DNA of 59,876 bases, taken from the NCBI GenBank assembly GCA_030652255.1, contig JAUSAZ010000186.1, positions 1-59,876 of the forward strand, written 5' to 3'. This document shows, one piece after another, positions 8,044 through 16,346 of the stretch (positions are counted from its first letter, which is position 1; each line of letters opens with the position of its first letter). The translations under genes and the position numbers were made by a program. This DNA comes from Myxococcales bacterium (lineage in GTDB: Bacteria; Myxococcota_A; Polyangia; Polyangiales; Ga0077539). The notes beneath the pieces were generated by a model. It was not told the origin of the DNA and made no database searches. It saw nothing but the letters and a program-made list of their open reading frames with translations.

Positions 8044-8433
8044 CTATTTGCCCTGGGCCTTGAACTGCCCCGGCGCGCTCACCTGGATGACCCCGGCCCA
8101 GGTGCACATGCACTTCGAGTTGGCGTCGAGGGCCGGGAAGTTCTTGATCATCGCGGAGGGAGAGCCCGGCGCCCACGGGGCCACGACGACCGGGACGCAC
8201 GGCATCGGGGTGAGCACGCCCAGCGCCGCCGCGGTGGCCGCCGCGACCGTGGGGTTCGCGAGGGAGCTGCACATCCCGAAGGGCATGACGTTCTTCATGG
8301 GGGCGAAGTCCATGATGTTGGCGATGGGCAGGTTGGAGCCCGTCGCCCCCTTCTCCGGGGTGACCACCATGGCCGACGGGGCCGCGCCGAAGCTGCACTG
8401 GAGGAGGGCACCGTTGGCGACCAGGGGTGGCAT
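8044..8433 (-). CDS. DUF4280 PAAR-like protein
   Basis: 129-aa protein matching the DUF4280 pattern: 'GALLQCSFGAAPSAMVV', 'ANIMDFAPMKNVMPFGMC', 'ANPTVAAATAAALGVLTPMPCVP', 'PWAPGSP', 'SKCMCTWAGVIQVSAPGQ'. The family is PAAR-like and is often found with type VI secretion or contractile injection systems, where such proteins cap the spike. The several conserved Cys could bind metal or pair. A good ribosome site (GGAG) lies about 9 nt before ATG 8433. No injection-system structural gene, effector or immunity gene is next to it, so it is an orphan here and its delivery system must be elsewhere if it exists. Confidence 0.85.
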   Translation of the reverse strand: MPPLVANGALLQCSFGAAPSAMVVTPEKGATGSNLPIANIMDFAPMKNVMPFGMCSSLANPTVAAATAAALGVLTPMPCVPVVVAPWAPGSPSAMIKNFPALDANSKCMCTWAGVIQVSAPGQFKAQGK

Positions 8434-8538
8434 CGCGTAGCTCCTTCGGGGGTCTCTCTGTCAGGGGGGTGATCATCGGTCTATCACGACGGCGCCGCCC
8501 ACATGCGCTATCAAGCGTGTCCCCCCGCAAGACACCCA

Positions 8539-9486
8539 ATGACCAGCCCCAGACCCCGCATCGGCGTCGTGCTCAACGCCAACGCCGGACGCACCCGGCG
8601 CGACCCCGGCCTCGCCGACCGCCTGCGCGCGAAGCTCACCGACGACGACCTGCTCGTCTCCACCCGCTCGCCCGACGAGCTCTCCGCCGCGGCCGAGCGC
8701 CTCCGCGCGCACGGCGTCACCCTGCTCGCGGTGGTCGGCGGCGACGGCAGCGCGAGCGTCACCCTGTCGACCTTCGCGCGGGTCTACGCCCCCGAACCAC
8801 TGCCCCCGGTGGCCCTGCTCCGCGGCGGCACCATGAACACCGTCGCCAACGGCTGCGGCACCCCGCGCGGCAACCCCACCTCGCTGCTCGCCTCGCTCGC
8901 GCCCCGCGTCCGCTCGGGCAACGGGCTCCGCACCTCCGAGCGCTCCACCATCCAGATCGGCGACCGCTTCGGCTTCCTCTTCGGCACCGGGGTGGTCGAA
9001 GGGTTCCTGCACGCCTACTACGCCAACGGCACCCCGACGCCCCTCAGCGCCGCGGGGGTGCTCGCGCGCGGCGTGGCCTCGGCGCTCGTGGGCGGACCCC
9101 TCGTGCGGCGCATCGCTTCGCCCTGCCGCGCCTCGGTGGACTTCGCCGACGGCGCCCACTGGCCGCTGCAGGACTACCTCACCATCGCCGCCGGCACGGT
9201 CGACCAGATCGGCCTGGGGTTCCGCCCCTTCCTGCGCTGCGACGAGCGCCCGGAGAGCTTCCACCTGCTGGGCATCTACGCCCCGGTGGTGGCCCTCGCG
9301 CGCGAGCTCCCGCGCATCCGCCTCGCTCGCCCGATGCGCCCCGGCCACGCGCTCGACCGCGTGACCGACCGCGCCGTCATCCGCTTCGAGGGCGGCGTCG
9401 CCCGCTACATGCTCGACGGCGAGATCTTCGAGACGCCCGGCGACCTCACGCTCACCGCGGGCCCGACGATCACCCTCGTGCGCTGA
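8539..9486 (+). CDS. Diacylglycerol kinase-like lipid kinase
   Basis: 315 aa. The DAGK catalytic fold is shown by the glycine-rich nucleotide motif 'VVGGDGSAS' (about residues 69-77), the second motif 'LRGGTMNTVAN' (family form GGTxN) and a C-terminal 'YMLDGE' segment. Such enzymes phosphorylate diacylglycerol, sphingoid or related lipids at the membrane using ATP; the substrate here cannot be read from sequence. ATG 8539 places the first strand 'IGVVLNANAG' at the correct distance; an upstream in-frame ATG at 8503 would add 12 unlikely residues. Divergent from the DUF4280 gene. Confidence 0.88.
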   Translation: MTSPRPRIGVVLNANAGRTRRDPGLADRLRAKLTDDDLLVSTRSPDELSAAAERLRAHGVTLLAVVGGDGSASVTLSTFARVYAPEPLPPVALLRGGTMNTVANGCGTPRGNPTSLLASLAPRVRSGNGLRTSERSTIQIGDRFGFLFGTGVVEGFLHAYYANGTPTPLSAAGVLARGVASALVGGPLVRRIASPCRASVDFADGAHWPLQDYLTIAAGTVDQIGLGFRPFLRCDERPESFHLLGIYAPVVALARELPRIRLARPMRPGHALDRVTDRAVIRFEGGVARYMLDGEIFETPGDLTLTAGPTITLVR

Positions 9487-9633
9487 CGCCCGCCCCCGCC
9501 GCCGCCGCGCTCCTCCTCGCGACGGTTTTCATTTTCTTCCCAAGGCTTCGGGAACCCGCCGCGCAGGCCGCTGTCACACACCCCGTACGCAGCGGACGCA
9601 TGGGAGCGGACGCTGCGCCGAGAGGTGACCCCC

Positions 9634-11352
9634 ATGACGACGCTGAGCCCCGTGACCCCCGCCACCACCGTCGCCAACCCCGAGCACGAGGTGCTCTACC
9701 AGCTCGTGAAGCGCGCCGAGATCAACCCCACGGAGGTCGAGGACCACGCGCGCGCCGCCATCGAGGTCACCGTCCTCTGGAACCGCTCGGCCCTCCACGT
9801 CGCGCACCTCGAAGACGACCGCGGCTTCGCCCTGAGCAGCGTCGCGCCGTCGCTCCCGTCGCCCGCGGCGCGCATGCTCCCCGCGCTCGGCATTGGCAGC
9901 GCGGCGATGCTCGGCGGCGCCGTCGCCGCGAGCCTCGGCGTGGCCTCGCTGGGCGCCCTCGCCACGGTGGTGGGCGTCGGCCTCGGCGTGCGGCGCCACC
10001 AGCAGAACGAGGCCGTGCGCCAGGACGGCGGGCGCTTCGTCGTCGACGCGGAGATGCTCGGCGCGGACGAGCTCCCGGTGGTGACGCGCGACGGCGCGAG
10101 CGCACGCTTCGTCTTCGCCGCGGGCGCCACCGGCGAGGTGGAGATCGACGGCGAGAAGCGCTCCCTCGCCGAGCTCACGGCGCAGGGCCTCGCGCGCCCC
10201 TCCCCGGTGCTGGAGGGCGCCTTCGAGGTCGCGATGGTCCCGGGGGGCAAGTACCGCATGGAGATCAACGGGCTCACGGTGGTGGCCAAGGCCGTGCGCG
10301 CGGGGCGCCGCGCCGTCGTGGCGACGGGCCGCGACCGCGCGCTGCGGGGCGCCTCCCTCGGCGCGGCGATGGCGGTGGCGGCCCTCCTCGGCGTGATGCG
10401 CTTCGCGTCCCGCGAGGACGCCGGCCTGCTCGCCGACGGCGACCGCGACGACCGCCTCGCCGAGCTGCGCGACTTCCTCGCGCGGCACACCGAGCAGACC
10501 GAGGCCCCGACCGAGCGCGAGGGCGCCGCCGCGGCCGAGCACGGCGCCCAGGACGGCGCGGCGCACGCGGGCCCGGCCGGCGCGATGGGCCGACCCAACA
10601 CGGCGCCCGCCAACCGGCGCTACGTGATCCGCCGCACGGGCGAGCGGCCGCACCTCACCAACCAGACCGCCCAGCAGCAGGTGGCCAACCGCGGCGTGTT
10701 CGCGGCGCTCGGCGGCGCGGTGGCGATGGCCGCCGACGGGTCGAGCGGCATCCGCTCTCCCTTCGGCCAGATGACCGAGGCGGGCGACGCCGACGCCTCG
10801 CACCATGGCAACCTCACCGGCGACCTCGAGGGCGACTCCGGCGGCTTCGCGGGCCTCGACGGCTCAGGGCCCGGATGGGGCGGCGGCGGCCAGCACGAGC
10901 AGGCCATCGGCGCCGGGCGCTTCAACACCCTGGGCCGCAGCGCGGGCTGCGCCGAGGGGGAAGACTGCCGCTACGGCCAGACCCGCGGCACCCTCCACGG
11001 CAACGGCCGCCGGACGCACCCGCCGGTCGTGAACCCGAGGCCCCCGACGGTGGAGGGCATCCCGGCCGACGTGATCCGCCGCGTGGTGCTGCGCAACATC
11101 GGGCAGGTCAACCACTGCTACCAGCAGGGGCTCGCGATCAACCCCGGGCTCACGGGCCGCGTCGCGGTGCGCTTCATCATCGGGTCCAACGGCGCCGTGA
11201 TGACCGCCGCGCCCGCGAGCGACAACCTCGGCATGCCCTCGGTGTCCGCGTGCATCGCGAGCGCCGTCCAGCGCTGGAGCTTCCCCGTCCCCGCGGAGAC
11301 CGGCGTCATCACGGTCACGTACCCCTTCTCGCTCATCCCCGCCGACGGCTGA
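9634..11352 (+). CDS. AgmX/PglI C-terminal domain (TonB-like) membrane protein
   Basis: 572 aa. Two hydrophobic segments lie near residues 85-115 and 238-255, followed by a Gly/Ala-rich region with 'GWGGGGQHEQ', and a C-terminal domain typical of myxobacterial AgmX/PglI proteins: 'RRVVLRNIGQVNHCYQQGL', 'GRVAVRFIIGSNGAV', 'CIASAVQRWSFPVP'. That domain is a TonB-C-like fold used in gliding motility proteins and other envelope machines. The myxobacterial link is family knowledge; the role of this copy is unknown. ATG 9634 is preferred because AGAGGTGA lies 5 nt upstream; GTG 9625 is the alternative. It precedes a membrane Ser/Thr kinase in the same direction, with 197 bp between. Confidence 0.82.
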   Translation: MTTLSPVTPATTVANPEHEVLYQLVKRAEINPTEVEDHARAAIEVTVLWNRSALHVAHLEDDRGFALSSVAPSLPSPAARMLPALGIGSAAMLGGAVAASLGVASLGALATVVGVGLGVRRHQQNEAVRQDGGRFVVDAEMLGADELPVVTRDGASARFVFAAGATGEVEIDGEKRSLAELTAQGLARPSPVLEGAFEVAMVPGGKYRMEINGLTVVAKAVRAGRRAVVATGRDRALRGASLGAAMAVAALLGVMRFASREDAGLLADGDRDDRLAELRDFLARHTEQTEAPTEREGAAAAEHGAQDGAAHAGPAGAMGRPNTAPANRRYVIRRTGERPHLTNQTAQQQVANRGVFAALGGAVAMAADGSSGIRSPFGQMTEAGDADASHHGNLTGDLEGDSGGFAGLDGSGPGWGGGGQHEQAIGAGRFNTLGRSAGCAEGEDCRYGQTRGTLHGNGRRTHPPVVNPRPPTVEGIPADVIRRVVLRNIGQVNHCYQQGLAINPGLTGRVAVRFIIGSNGAVMTAAPASDNLGMPSVSACIASAVQRWSFPVPAETGVITVTYPFSLIPADG

Positions 11353-11391
11353 TCGCCACCTCTTCCCTCCCCCGCACCGACGAGGCGCCGA

Positions 11392-11426
11392 GCGTGGAAT
11401 CCATGCCTGCGATGGAGGCTCCACGC
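11392..11426. other. Hairpin between AgmX-like gene and kinase gene
   Basis: GCGTGGA (11392-11398) pairs with TCCACGC (11420-11426), and the interior TCCAT/ATGGA also pairs, giving a long interrupted stem. No T-run follows, so it is not a clear intrinsic terminator; it could be an RNA structure or a dyad operator. Confidence 0.4.
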
Positions 11427-11473
11427 GGCGTCATCGTGCGTCGGTGTAGGCCCACGAATTCCGTGCGCTCGTG

Positions 11474-11502
11474 TTGTCGGCGTCGAGAACGTGCGTGCTA
11501 AG
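11474..11502 (+). promoter_or_regulatory. Possible promoter of the Ser/Thr kinase gene
   Basis: TTGTCG (11474-11479), 17-nt spacer, GCTAAG (11497-11502), about 48 nt before the ATG at 11550. The match is partial; the alternative -10 TAAGGT lies two bases further. Position upstream of the first gene after a hairpin supports it. Confidence 0.35.
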
Positions 11503-11549
11503 GTCGTTGCCGCTTACGGTGTCTCATCCGCGCAACGGAGTGACCAGAG

Positions 11550-13553
11550 ATGGCTGAAGATCCCTTAGTAACCCACGCTCGAACCCGCATCGGCCGAACG
11601 CTCCGCAACAAGTGGACGCTCGACAAGCTGCTCGGGGTCGGCGGCATGGCGGCGGTCTACGAGTGCACGCATCGCAATGGCTCGAAGGTAGCCATCAAGA
11701 TGCTGCACCCGAACCTGATGTTCGAGACCAACTTCGCCCAGCGCCTGGTGCAGGAGGGCTACGTCGCCAACAAGATCAACCACCCCGCGGCGGTGAAGGT
11801 CTACGACGACGACACCGACGAGACCGACGGCTCGGTCTTCCTGGTGATGGAGCTGCTCCCGGGGCAGACCCTCTCGCAGTACCGCCGCACGAAGAAGCGC
11901 TTCAACGAGCTCGAGACCCTGAAGATGCTCTCGCCGGTGCTCGAGTGCCTCGGCAACGCGCACCAGCACGGCATCATCCACCGCGACATCAAGCCCGAGA
12001 ACCTCTTCGTCCAGCCCGACGGCCAGGTGCGGGTGCTCGACTTCGGCATCGCCCGCGTCAGCGACAGCTCCAACGTCACGGCCACCCGCACCGGCATGGT
12101 GGTGGGCTCGCCCGCGTACATGTCCCCCGAGCAGGCCCTCGGGAAGATGAACTCCGTCGGCCCGCAGACGGACGTGTACGCCGTCGGCGCCACGATGTTC
12201 GCGCTCATCTCGGGCACCACGCCGCACGCGGGCGAGTCGACGCAGGAGATGATCGTCCTCGTCGCCACGCAGCAGGCGCGCAAGCTCTCCGCGGTGTTCC
12301 CCGAGGTCAACCAGAAGGTGGCCGAGGTCATCGACCGGGCGCTGCTCTACAACATCGCCGAGCGCTACACCGACGCCTTCGACATGCTCGCCGCGGTGCG
12401 CGATGTCATCGCCGAGCTCGAGGGCGGCAAGAAGGGCAAGGTGCTCCCCACCTTCGTCGACGACGAGGAAGAGGGCGCCACCCAGGTGGCCCCGGCGCTC
12501 AAGGCCGGCAGCGGCCCGGGCACCAACTCGGGCCCGCGCCCCGCCGTGGGCGCCGGGCAAAACCGCCAGGGCACCGCGCCCGCGGTCACCGGCGACGTGC
12601 CCGCCAGCAAGATGCGCCAGGCCACGATGGCCCCGATGGGCGCGCCCTTCCGGGCCACCACCGGCGGGGCCCTGCCCATCGGCGCACCGCCCATCGGCGC
12701 GCCCCCCACCCGGCCCATGGCCCCGAGCGCGCCCGCGCTCCCGGCCACGCAGGCCATGGAGGCCTTCCCGGTGCCGACCGGCGGCAACGAGCAGCGCGAG
12801 TCCATGCCGGGCAACTACATCAGCCAGCACGGGCAGCAGCCCGCGCCAGGCTCGACCTCCGGCATGCAGCCCTTCCCCGGCAGCAACAGCGGGATCAACT
12901 TCCCGCCGCCCGACGTCGGCACCTCGAGCGGCCAGCGCCCCGGGGTCAACACCAACATGGCCTGGGCGGCGCCTCCCACCAGCGAGGTCCCCGCCCCGAA
13001 GCCCCGCAACAACCGCATGATCTTCGGCGTCCTGGGCGCCCTGGTGGTGCTCGGCGGCGGCGCCGCGGTGGCCAGCTCGATGATGTCCGGCGACCCGGCC
13101 CCGACGCCCCCGGTGGTCACCCCCCGGGTGGCCGCCCGCCCGACCCCGCCCCCCGCGGTTCCGCCCGCGCCGCCGGTCGTCGCCCCGACGCCCGCGGTCG
13201 ACCCCGCGCCCGCGGTCGACCCCACGCCCGCGGCGCCCACGGGCGCTGCCCTCGTGGCCGCCCCGACGCCGCCCGCCCCGACCCCTCCGACCCCTGCGGT
13301 CGATCCGGCCCCTGCGGCCAACGTCCCGGCGCCCGCTGCCGCGACGGCCGCCGCGGCCAACCACGACGACGACGACGACCGCCGGCACCGGCCGCGCCGT
13401 CACGCCGATCCGGTCGCGGCGCCCGCGGCCCATCCCGCGGCGGTCGCCGAGCCCGCCCCGACGCCCCGCACCGGCCGCCGTCGGCCGCGCAACACCACCA
13501 CCACGGTTCCCTCGACTGCGCCCGCGGTCGATCCCGGCGGCCTCGGGTACTGA
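11550..13553 (+). CDS. Membrane-anchored Ser/Thr protein kinase (Pkn type)
   Basis: 667 aa. The cytoplasmic kinase domain occupies about residues 20-285: glycine loop 'LLGVGGMAAVYE', catalytic Lys in 'VAIKML', 'HRDIKPEN' near 143, 'DFGIARV' near 164, 'GSPAYMSPEQ' in the activation segment. All catalytic residues are present, so it should be active. A Pro/Ala/Gly-rich linker follows, with repeats of 'PIGAPP'. A single transmembrane helix ('MIFGVLGALVVLGGG', about 490-510) leads to an Ala/Pro-rich C-terminal part with an Asp run ('DDDDD') and basic 'RRHRPRRH' patches. No PASTA or other folded sensor domain is recognisable outside. GGAG lies 9 nt before the ATG. Targets are unknown; the neighbouring AgmX-like protein is a candidate by position only. 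Confidence 0.92.
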   Translation: MAEDPLVTHARTRIGRTLRNKWTLDKLLGVGGMAAVYECTHRNGSKVAIKMLHPNLMFETNFAQRLVQEGYVANKINHPAAVKVYDDDTDETDGSVFLVMELLPGQTLSQYRRTKKRFNELETLKMLSPVLECLGNAHQHGIIHRDIKPENLFVQPDGQVRVLDFGIARVSDSSNVTATRTGMVVGSPAYMSPEQALGKMNSVGPQTDVYAVGATMFALISGTTPHAGESTQEMIVLVATQQARKLSAVFPEVNQKVAEVIDRALLYNIAERYTDAFDMLAAVRDVIAELEGGKKGKVLPTFVDDEEEGATQVAPALKAGSGPGTNSGPRPAVGAGQNRQGTAPAVTGDVPASKMRQATMAPMGAPFRATTGGALPIGAPPIGAPPTRPMAPSAPALPATQAMEAFPVPTGGNEQRESMPGNYISQHGQQPAPGSTSGMQPFPGSNSGINFPPPDVGTSSGQRPGVNTNMAWAAPPTSEVPAPKPRNNRMIFGVLGALVVLGGGAAVASSMMSGDPAPTPPVVTPRVAARPTPPPAVPPAPPVVAPTPAVDPAPAVDPTPAAPTGAALVAAPTPPAPTPPTPAVDPAPAANVPAPAAATAAAANHDDDDDRRHRPRRHADPVAAPAAHPAAVAEPAPTPRTGRRRPRNTTTTVPSTAPAVDPGGLGY

Positions 13554-13572
13554 ACCCGCCCGGCGCCGCCCG

Positions 13573-14082
13573 CTACAGCCCCTCCAGCGACCACTCCACC
13601 GTCACGTCGGCCTGCACCCGCAGGGCGCCCAGCATCGCGCGAAAGGGCTTGATGCCCCAGGTCGGCTGGTGCACCGACGCCGTGCACACGACCCGCCCCG
13701 CGGCCCGGGTCACCCGCACCGTCAGCGGCCGAGTGACCCCGCACAGGGTCAGCGATCCCTCCACCGTCGAGGGATCGTCGCCCGCCCAGCGCCCCTCGAA
13801 CACCACCTCCGGGAAGCGCTCGACCTGAAGCACCTCCACCCTCGCCGAGCGGTCGATCTTCGCGCGGTCGCCGGGTGACAGCGCGCCCGGGTCGTCGGCC
13901 CCGTCGCGCCTCGCGCAGAGCACCTCGACGGAGGCCGCCTGCACCCGCGCGGTGACCGTCCGCGCCTCGCGCTGCACGTCGACGCTCCAGCGCGACGCGC
14001 GCAGGGCGAGGTCGTGCCCCACCGCCGCGAGGGCCCCCTCGCGGAGCGTATACAACCGACACTCGCCCGTCGTGATGATCAC
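13573..14082 (-). CDS. YceI-like family protein
   Basis: 169 aa, starting at GTG 14082 with GGAGG six bases upstream. It shows the YceI lipocalin-like pattern: 'AVGHDLALRASRWSVDV', 'VEVLQVERFPEVVFEG', 'VEGSLTLCGVTRPLTVRV', 'GIKPFRAMLGALRVQADVTVEW'. Family members bind isoprenoid-type lipids in a beta-barrel. No signal peptide is visible, so unlike E. coli YceI it is probably cytoplasmic or its export signal is missing. It sits 90 bp downstream of kbl on the same strand but a functional link is not apparent. Confidence 0.82.
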   Translation of the reverse strand: MIITTGECRLYTLREGALAAVGHDLALRASRWSVDVQREARTVTARVQAASVEVLCARRDGADDPGALSPGDRAKIDRSARVEVLQVERFPEVVFEGRWAGDDPSTVEGSLTLCGVTRPLTVRVTRAAGRVVCTASVHQPTWGIKPFRAMLGALRVQADVTVEWSLEGL

Positions 14083-14172
14083 CCGCTACCTCCGTACGAG
14101 CGACGGTGACCCGCCGGGTGTCACGCGCTCGTCATTTCCATCGAAGCCCAGACCGGCGTGGGCGCTCGTGGC

Positions 14173-15381
14173 TCAGCCAGCGATGACCCCGAGGCGCCTG
14201 CCGATGGTGGTGAAGGCCGCGATGGCGTGGTCGAGGTCGGCGCGCTCGTGCACGGCCGAGAGCTGCACCCGGATGCGCGCCTCCCCCTTGGGCACCACCG
14301 GGAAGAAGAACCCGATCACGTAGATGCCTTCGGCCAGGAGGGCCGCGGCGAAGTCCTGCGCGAGCCGCGCGTCGCCCAGCATCACCGGCACGATGGGGTG
14401 GAAGCCGGGCTTGAGCGTGAAGCCCGCGCGGGTCATCCCCTCGCGGAAGTACAGGGCGTTGCCCATCACCTTGTCGCGCAGCGCGGTGCTCCGGGTGAGC
14501 AGGTCGAGCACCGCGATGGAGGCCCCCACGATGGAGGGCGCCACGGTGTTGGAGAAGAGGTACGGCCGCGAGCGCTGGCGCAGCAGCTCGACCACCTCCT
14601 TACGCGACGCGGTAAAGCCGCCGGAGGCGCCGCCGAGGGCCTTGCCGAGGGTGCCGGTGATGATGTCCACGCGGCCCATCACGCCGAAGTGCTCCGGGGT
14701 GCCGCGGCCGGTCGGGCCGATGAAGCCCGTGGCGTGGCACTCGTCGATCATCACCAGCGCGTCGTACTGGTCGGCGAGGTCGCAGATGGCGTCGAGCTTC
14801 GCGAGGTAGCCGTCCATGGAGAAGGCGCCGTCGGTGGCGATGAGCCGGGTGCGGCTGCCCTGGGTGGCCTTGAGGATGAGCTCGAGCGCGGCCATGTCGC
14901 CGTTGGGGTAACGGTGGCGCTCGGCCTTGCTCAGCCGGATGCCGTCGATGATGGAGGCGTGGTTGAGCGCGTCGGAGATGACCGCGTCCTCCTCGCCGAG
15001 GAGCGTCTCGAAGAGCCCGCCGTTGGCGTCGAAGGCCGAGCCGTACAGGATCGCGTCCTCGGTGCCGAGGAAGTCCGCGAGGCGGCGCTCGAGGGTCTTG
15101 TGGAGGTCCTGCGTGCCGCAGATGAAGCGCACCGAGGAGAGCCCGAAGCCGTGCGAGTCGATGGCCGCGTGGGCCGCGGCGATGACCTCGGGGTGGGCGC
15201 TCAGGCCGAGGTAGTTGTTGGCGCAGAAGTTCAGCACCTCGCGCGGCGCGGCCTCGCCCGGCGGGATCACCCCGATGTGGGCGCCCTGCGGGCTGACGAT
15301 CACGCGCTCGGTCTTGAAGAGGCCCGCCTCGCGGATCTCGTCGAGGGTGGTGGCGAAGCGTTGCTGGGCGTTGCGGTACAT
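14173..15381 (-). CDS. kbl: Glycine C-acetyltransferase (2-amino-3-ketobutyrate CoA ligase)
   Basis: 402-aa PLP enzyme of the alpha-oxoamine synthase family. With threonine dehydrogenase it converts threonine to glycine and acetyl-CoA. Diagnostic segments: 'NFCANNYLGLSAHP', 'GFGLSSVRFICGTQDLHK', 'SDALNHASIIDGIRL', 'MIDECHATGFIGPTGRGT', and the PLP lysine in 'ITGTLGKALGGASGG'. The 'SVRFICGTQ' pattern and length favour Kbl over BioF or HemA. ATG 15381 has a strong GGAGGAGC ribosome site. No tdh gene is adjacent in the window. Confidence 0.95.
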   Translation of the reverse strand: MYRNAQQRFATTLDEIREAGLFKTERVIVSPQGAHIGVIPPGEAAPREVLNFCANNYLGLSAHPEVIAAAHAAIDSHGFGLSSVRFICGTQDLHKTLERRLADFLGTEDAILYGSAFDANGGLFETLLGEEDAVISDALNHASIIDGIRLSKAERHRYPNGDMAALELILKATQGSRTRLIATDGAFSMDGYLAKLDAICDLADQYDALVMIDECHATGFIGPTGRGTPEHFGVMGRVDIITGTLGKALGGASGGFTASRKEVVELLRQRSRPYLFSNTVAPSIVGASIAVLDLLTRSTALRDKVMGNALYFREGMTRAGFTLKPGFHPIVPVMLGDARLAQDFAAALLAEGIYVIGFFFPVVPKGEARIRVQLSAVHERADLDHAIAAFTTIGRRLGVIAG

Positions 15382-15453
15382 CGGTGCTCCTCCGCGCGTG
15401 GGGCGCGAGCGGAGGGATATCAGCACCGACGGGACGGGATCAAAGACGCGCCG

Positions 15454-15480
15454 TCACTGGATGCAGAACATCCCCGGGCG
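15454..15480. repeat. Left copy of 27-bp direct repeat flanking the TA pair
   Basis: These 27 bases, containing ATGCAGAACATCCCCGGGCG, are identical to 16320-16346. The right copy is the last eight codons and stop of the lipoprotein gene at 16320-17282; the left copy lies in the non-coding gap between kbl and vapC. The pair encloses exactly the toxin-antitoxin module, 839 bp apart. Confidence 0.9.
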
Positions 15481-15501
15481 GGCTCCGTCTCCCGGAGGCC
15501 C

Positions 15502-15903
15502 TTACGGCGCGTAGACGCGGATGCCGACGGAGCGCAGGAGGATCTCTCCATCAAGGGTGCACAGGGCGAGGCCGCGCCGCTGCGCCGCCCACACGTAGCA
15601 GGCGTCGGCGGCCCGCAACCTCGACGCCGCGGCGGTTCTACGGATCATTGCCGCGCGCACCGGGCCGATGGTGATCTCCTCGCTCGGCGGGGAGAGGAGC
15701 GCGTCGACGAAGGCCTCCGCAGCGGTCGCGTCATGACCTCGACGAGCGAGCCCCGCGACGACCTCGATGCCGAAGAGCGACGGGACGACGATGGAGTCCT
15801 CCCCTCGGAGAACGCGATCGACCACGGAGCGCGCGCGAAGGTGTGCGACCTCCGCCGGGCGCGCCGCAGCGATCGCCACGGACGCGTCGAGCACGAAGAT
15901 CAT
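15502..15903 (-). CDS. PIN-domain toxin (VapC family)
   Basis: 133-aa PIN-domain ribonuclease of a type II toxin-antitoxin pair. The acidic metal site is visible: Asp6 in 'FVLDASVAI', Glu in 'LFGIEVVAGL', Asp in 'RAADACYVWAA' and Asp in 'CTLDGEI'. The fold is complete and no catalytic residue is missing. Its ATG overlaps the antitoxin stop by 4 nt (ATGA), the usual coupled order antitoxin-toxin. VapC toxins cleave tRNA or rRNA; the target of this one is unknown. The pair is bounded by 27-bp direct repeats, which suggests acquisition as a unit. Confidence 0.9.
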   Translation of the reverse strand: MIFVLDASVAIAAARPAEVAHLRARSVVDRVLRGEDSIVVPSLFGIEVVAGLARRGHDATAAEAFVDALLSPPSEEITIGPVRAAMIRRTAAASRLRAADACYVWAAQRRGLALCTLDGEILLRSVGIRVYAP

Positions 15904-16163
15904 CGTCGCCCGGTGAGGAGATCATCCACGGCGCTCTCGCCATCGCCCGGCCCCAACGCTGCGTAGAGAGACTCGATCTCCTCCGCCGAACGAGGGCGCT
16001 TCTGGGTCCGCCGCGGATCGGCCACGCTCACTGGAACGATCGCGGCCGCAGCCTTTCCGTGGCGAAGAATCAGGACGCGCGCCCCGTTGTGCTCCGCAGC
16101 GTCGACGTACTCGGAGAGGTGAGCCTTGGCCTGGGTGAACGTCGCCTTCCTCATATGACCCAT
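15900..16163 (-). CDS. Phd/YefM-type antitoxin
   Basis: 87 aa (or 84 aa from the second ATG at 16154). N-terminal DNA-binding fold 'KATFTQAKAHLSEYVDAA..NGARVLILRHGKAAAAIVPV' is typical of Phd/YefM antitoxins; the C-terminal tail ('RPRSAEEIESLYAAL..') is where such antitoxins bind and block the toxin. The start region contains a direct repeat CATATGACC at 16152-16160 and 16161-16169, so the two ATG codons are part of a repeat; ACAGG lies 4 nt before the first. Overlaps vapC. Autoregulation through an operator upstream is expected from the family. Confidence 0.87.
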   Translation of the reverse strand: MGHMRKATFTQAKAHLSEYVDAAEHNGARVLILRHGKAAAAIVPVSVADPRRTQKRPRSAEEIESLYAALGPGDGESAVDDLLTGRR

Positions 16164-16224
16164 ATGACCTGTCCCGAGTCTGGTCGCAACGGGGTGGCCG
16201 GTCCCGCCGTCGCGGGTTCCGACG

Positions 16225-16246
16225 CACCGATCATCACGATCGGGTG
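16225..16246. promoter_or_regulatory. Inverted repeat upstream of antitoxin, possible TA operator
   Basis: Arms CACCGATC and GATCGGGTG (one extra base in the right arm) flank a short centre, about 60 bp upstream of the antitoxin start. Phd/YefM-toxin complexes bind palindromes near their own promoter, so this is a reasonable operator candidate; binding is inferred. Confidence 0.35.
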
Positions 16247-16319
16247 CTGGTTCGAGGGCCTGATGAAGGGGGGGGAGGAGTCAGACCGTGAGACCGCACG
16301 GCCCGTTAGGGGCCGTCGC

Positions 16320-16346
16320 TCACTGGATGCAGAACATCCCCGGGCG
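16320..16346. repeat. Right copy of 27-bp direct repeat flanking the TA pair
   Basis: Identical to 15454-15480. Here it forms the 3' end of the cysteine-rich lipoprotein gene (reading 'RPGMFCIQ' then stop on the minus strand). If the module inserted at this gene's 3' end, the repeat would have restored the end of the gene. Confidence 0.9.

Noticed and set aside
8044..8433. Type VI secretion locus suggested by the PAAR-like protein
   Set aside because: No Hcp, VgrG, TssB/C or other structural genes are found in the window.
11565..13433. Long minus-strand frame opposite the Ser/Thr kinase
   Set aside because: It mirrors the kinase codons and has no recognisable domain; the kinase is intact.
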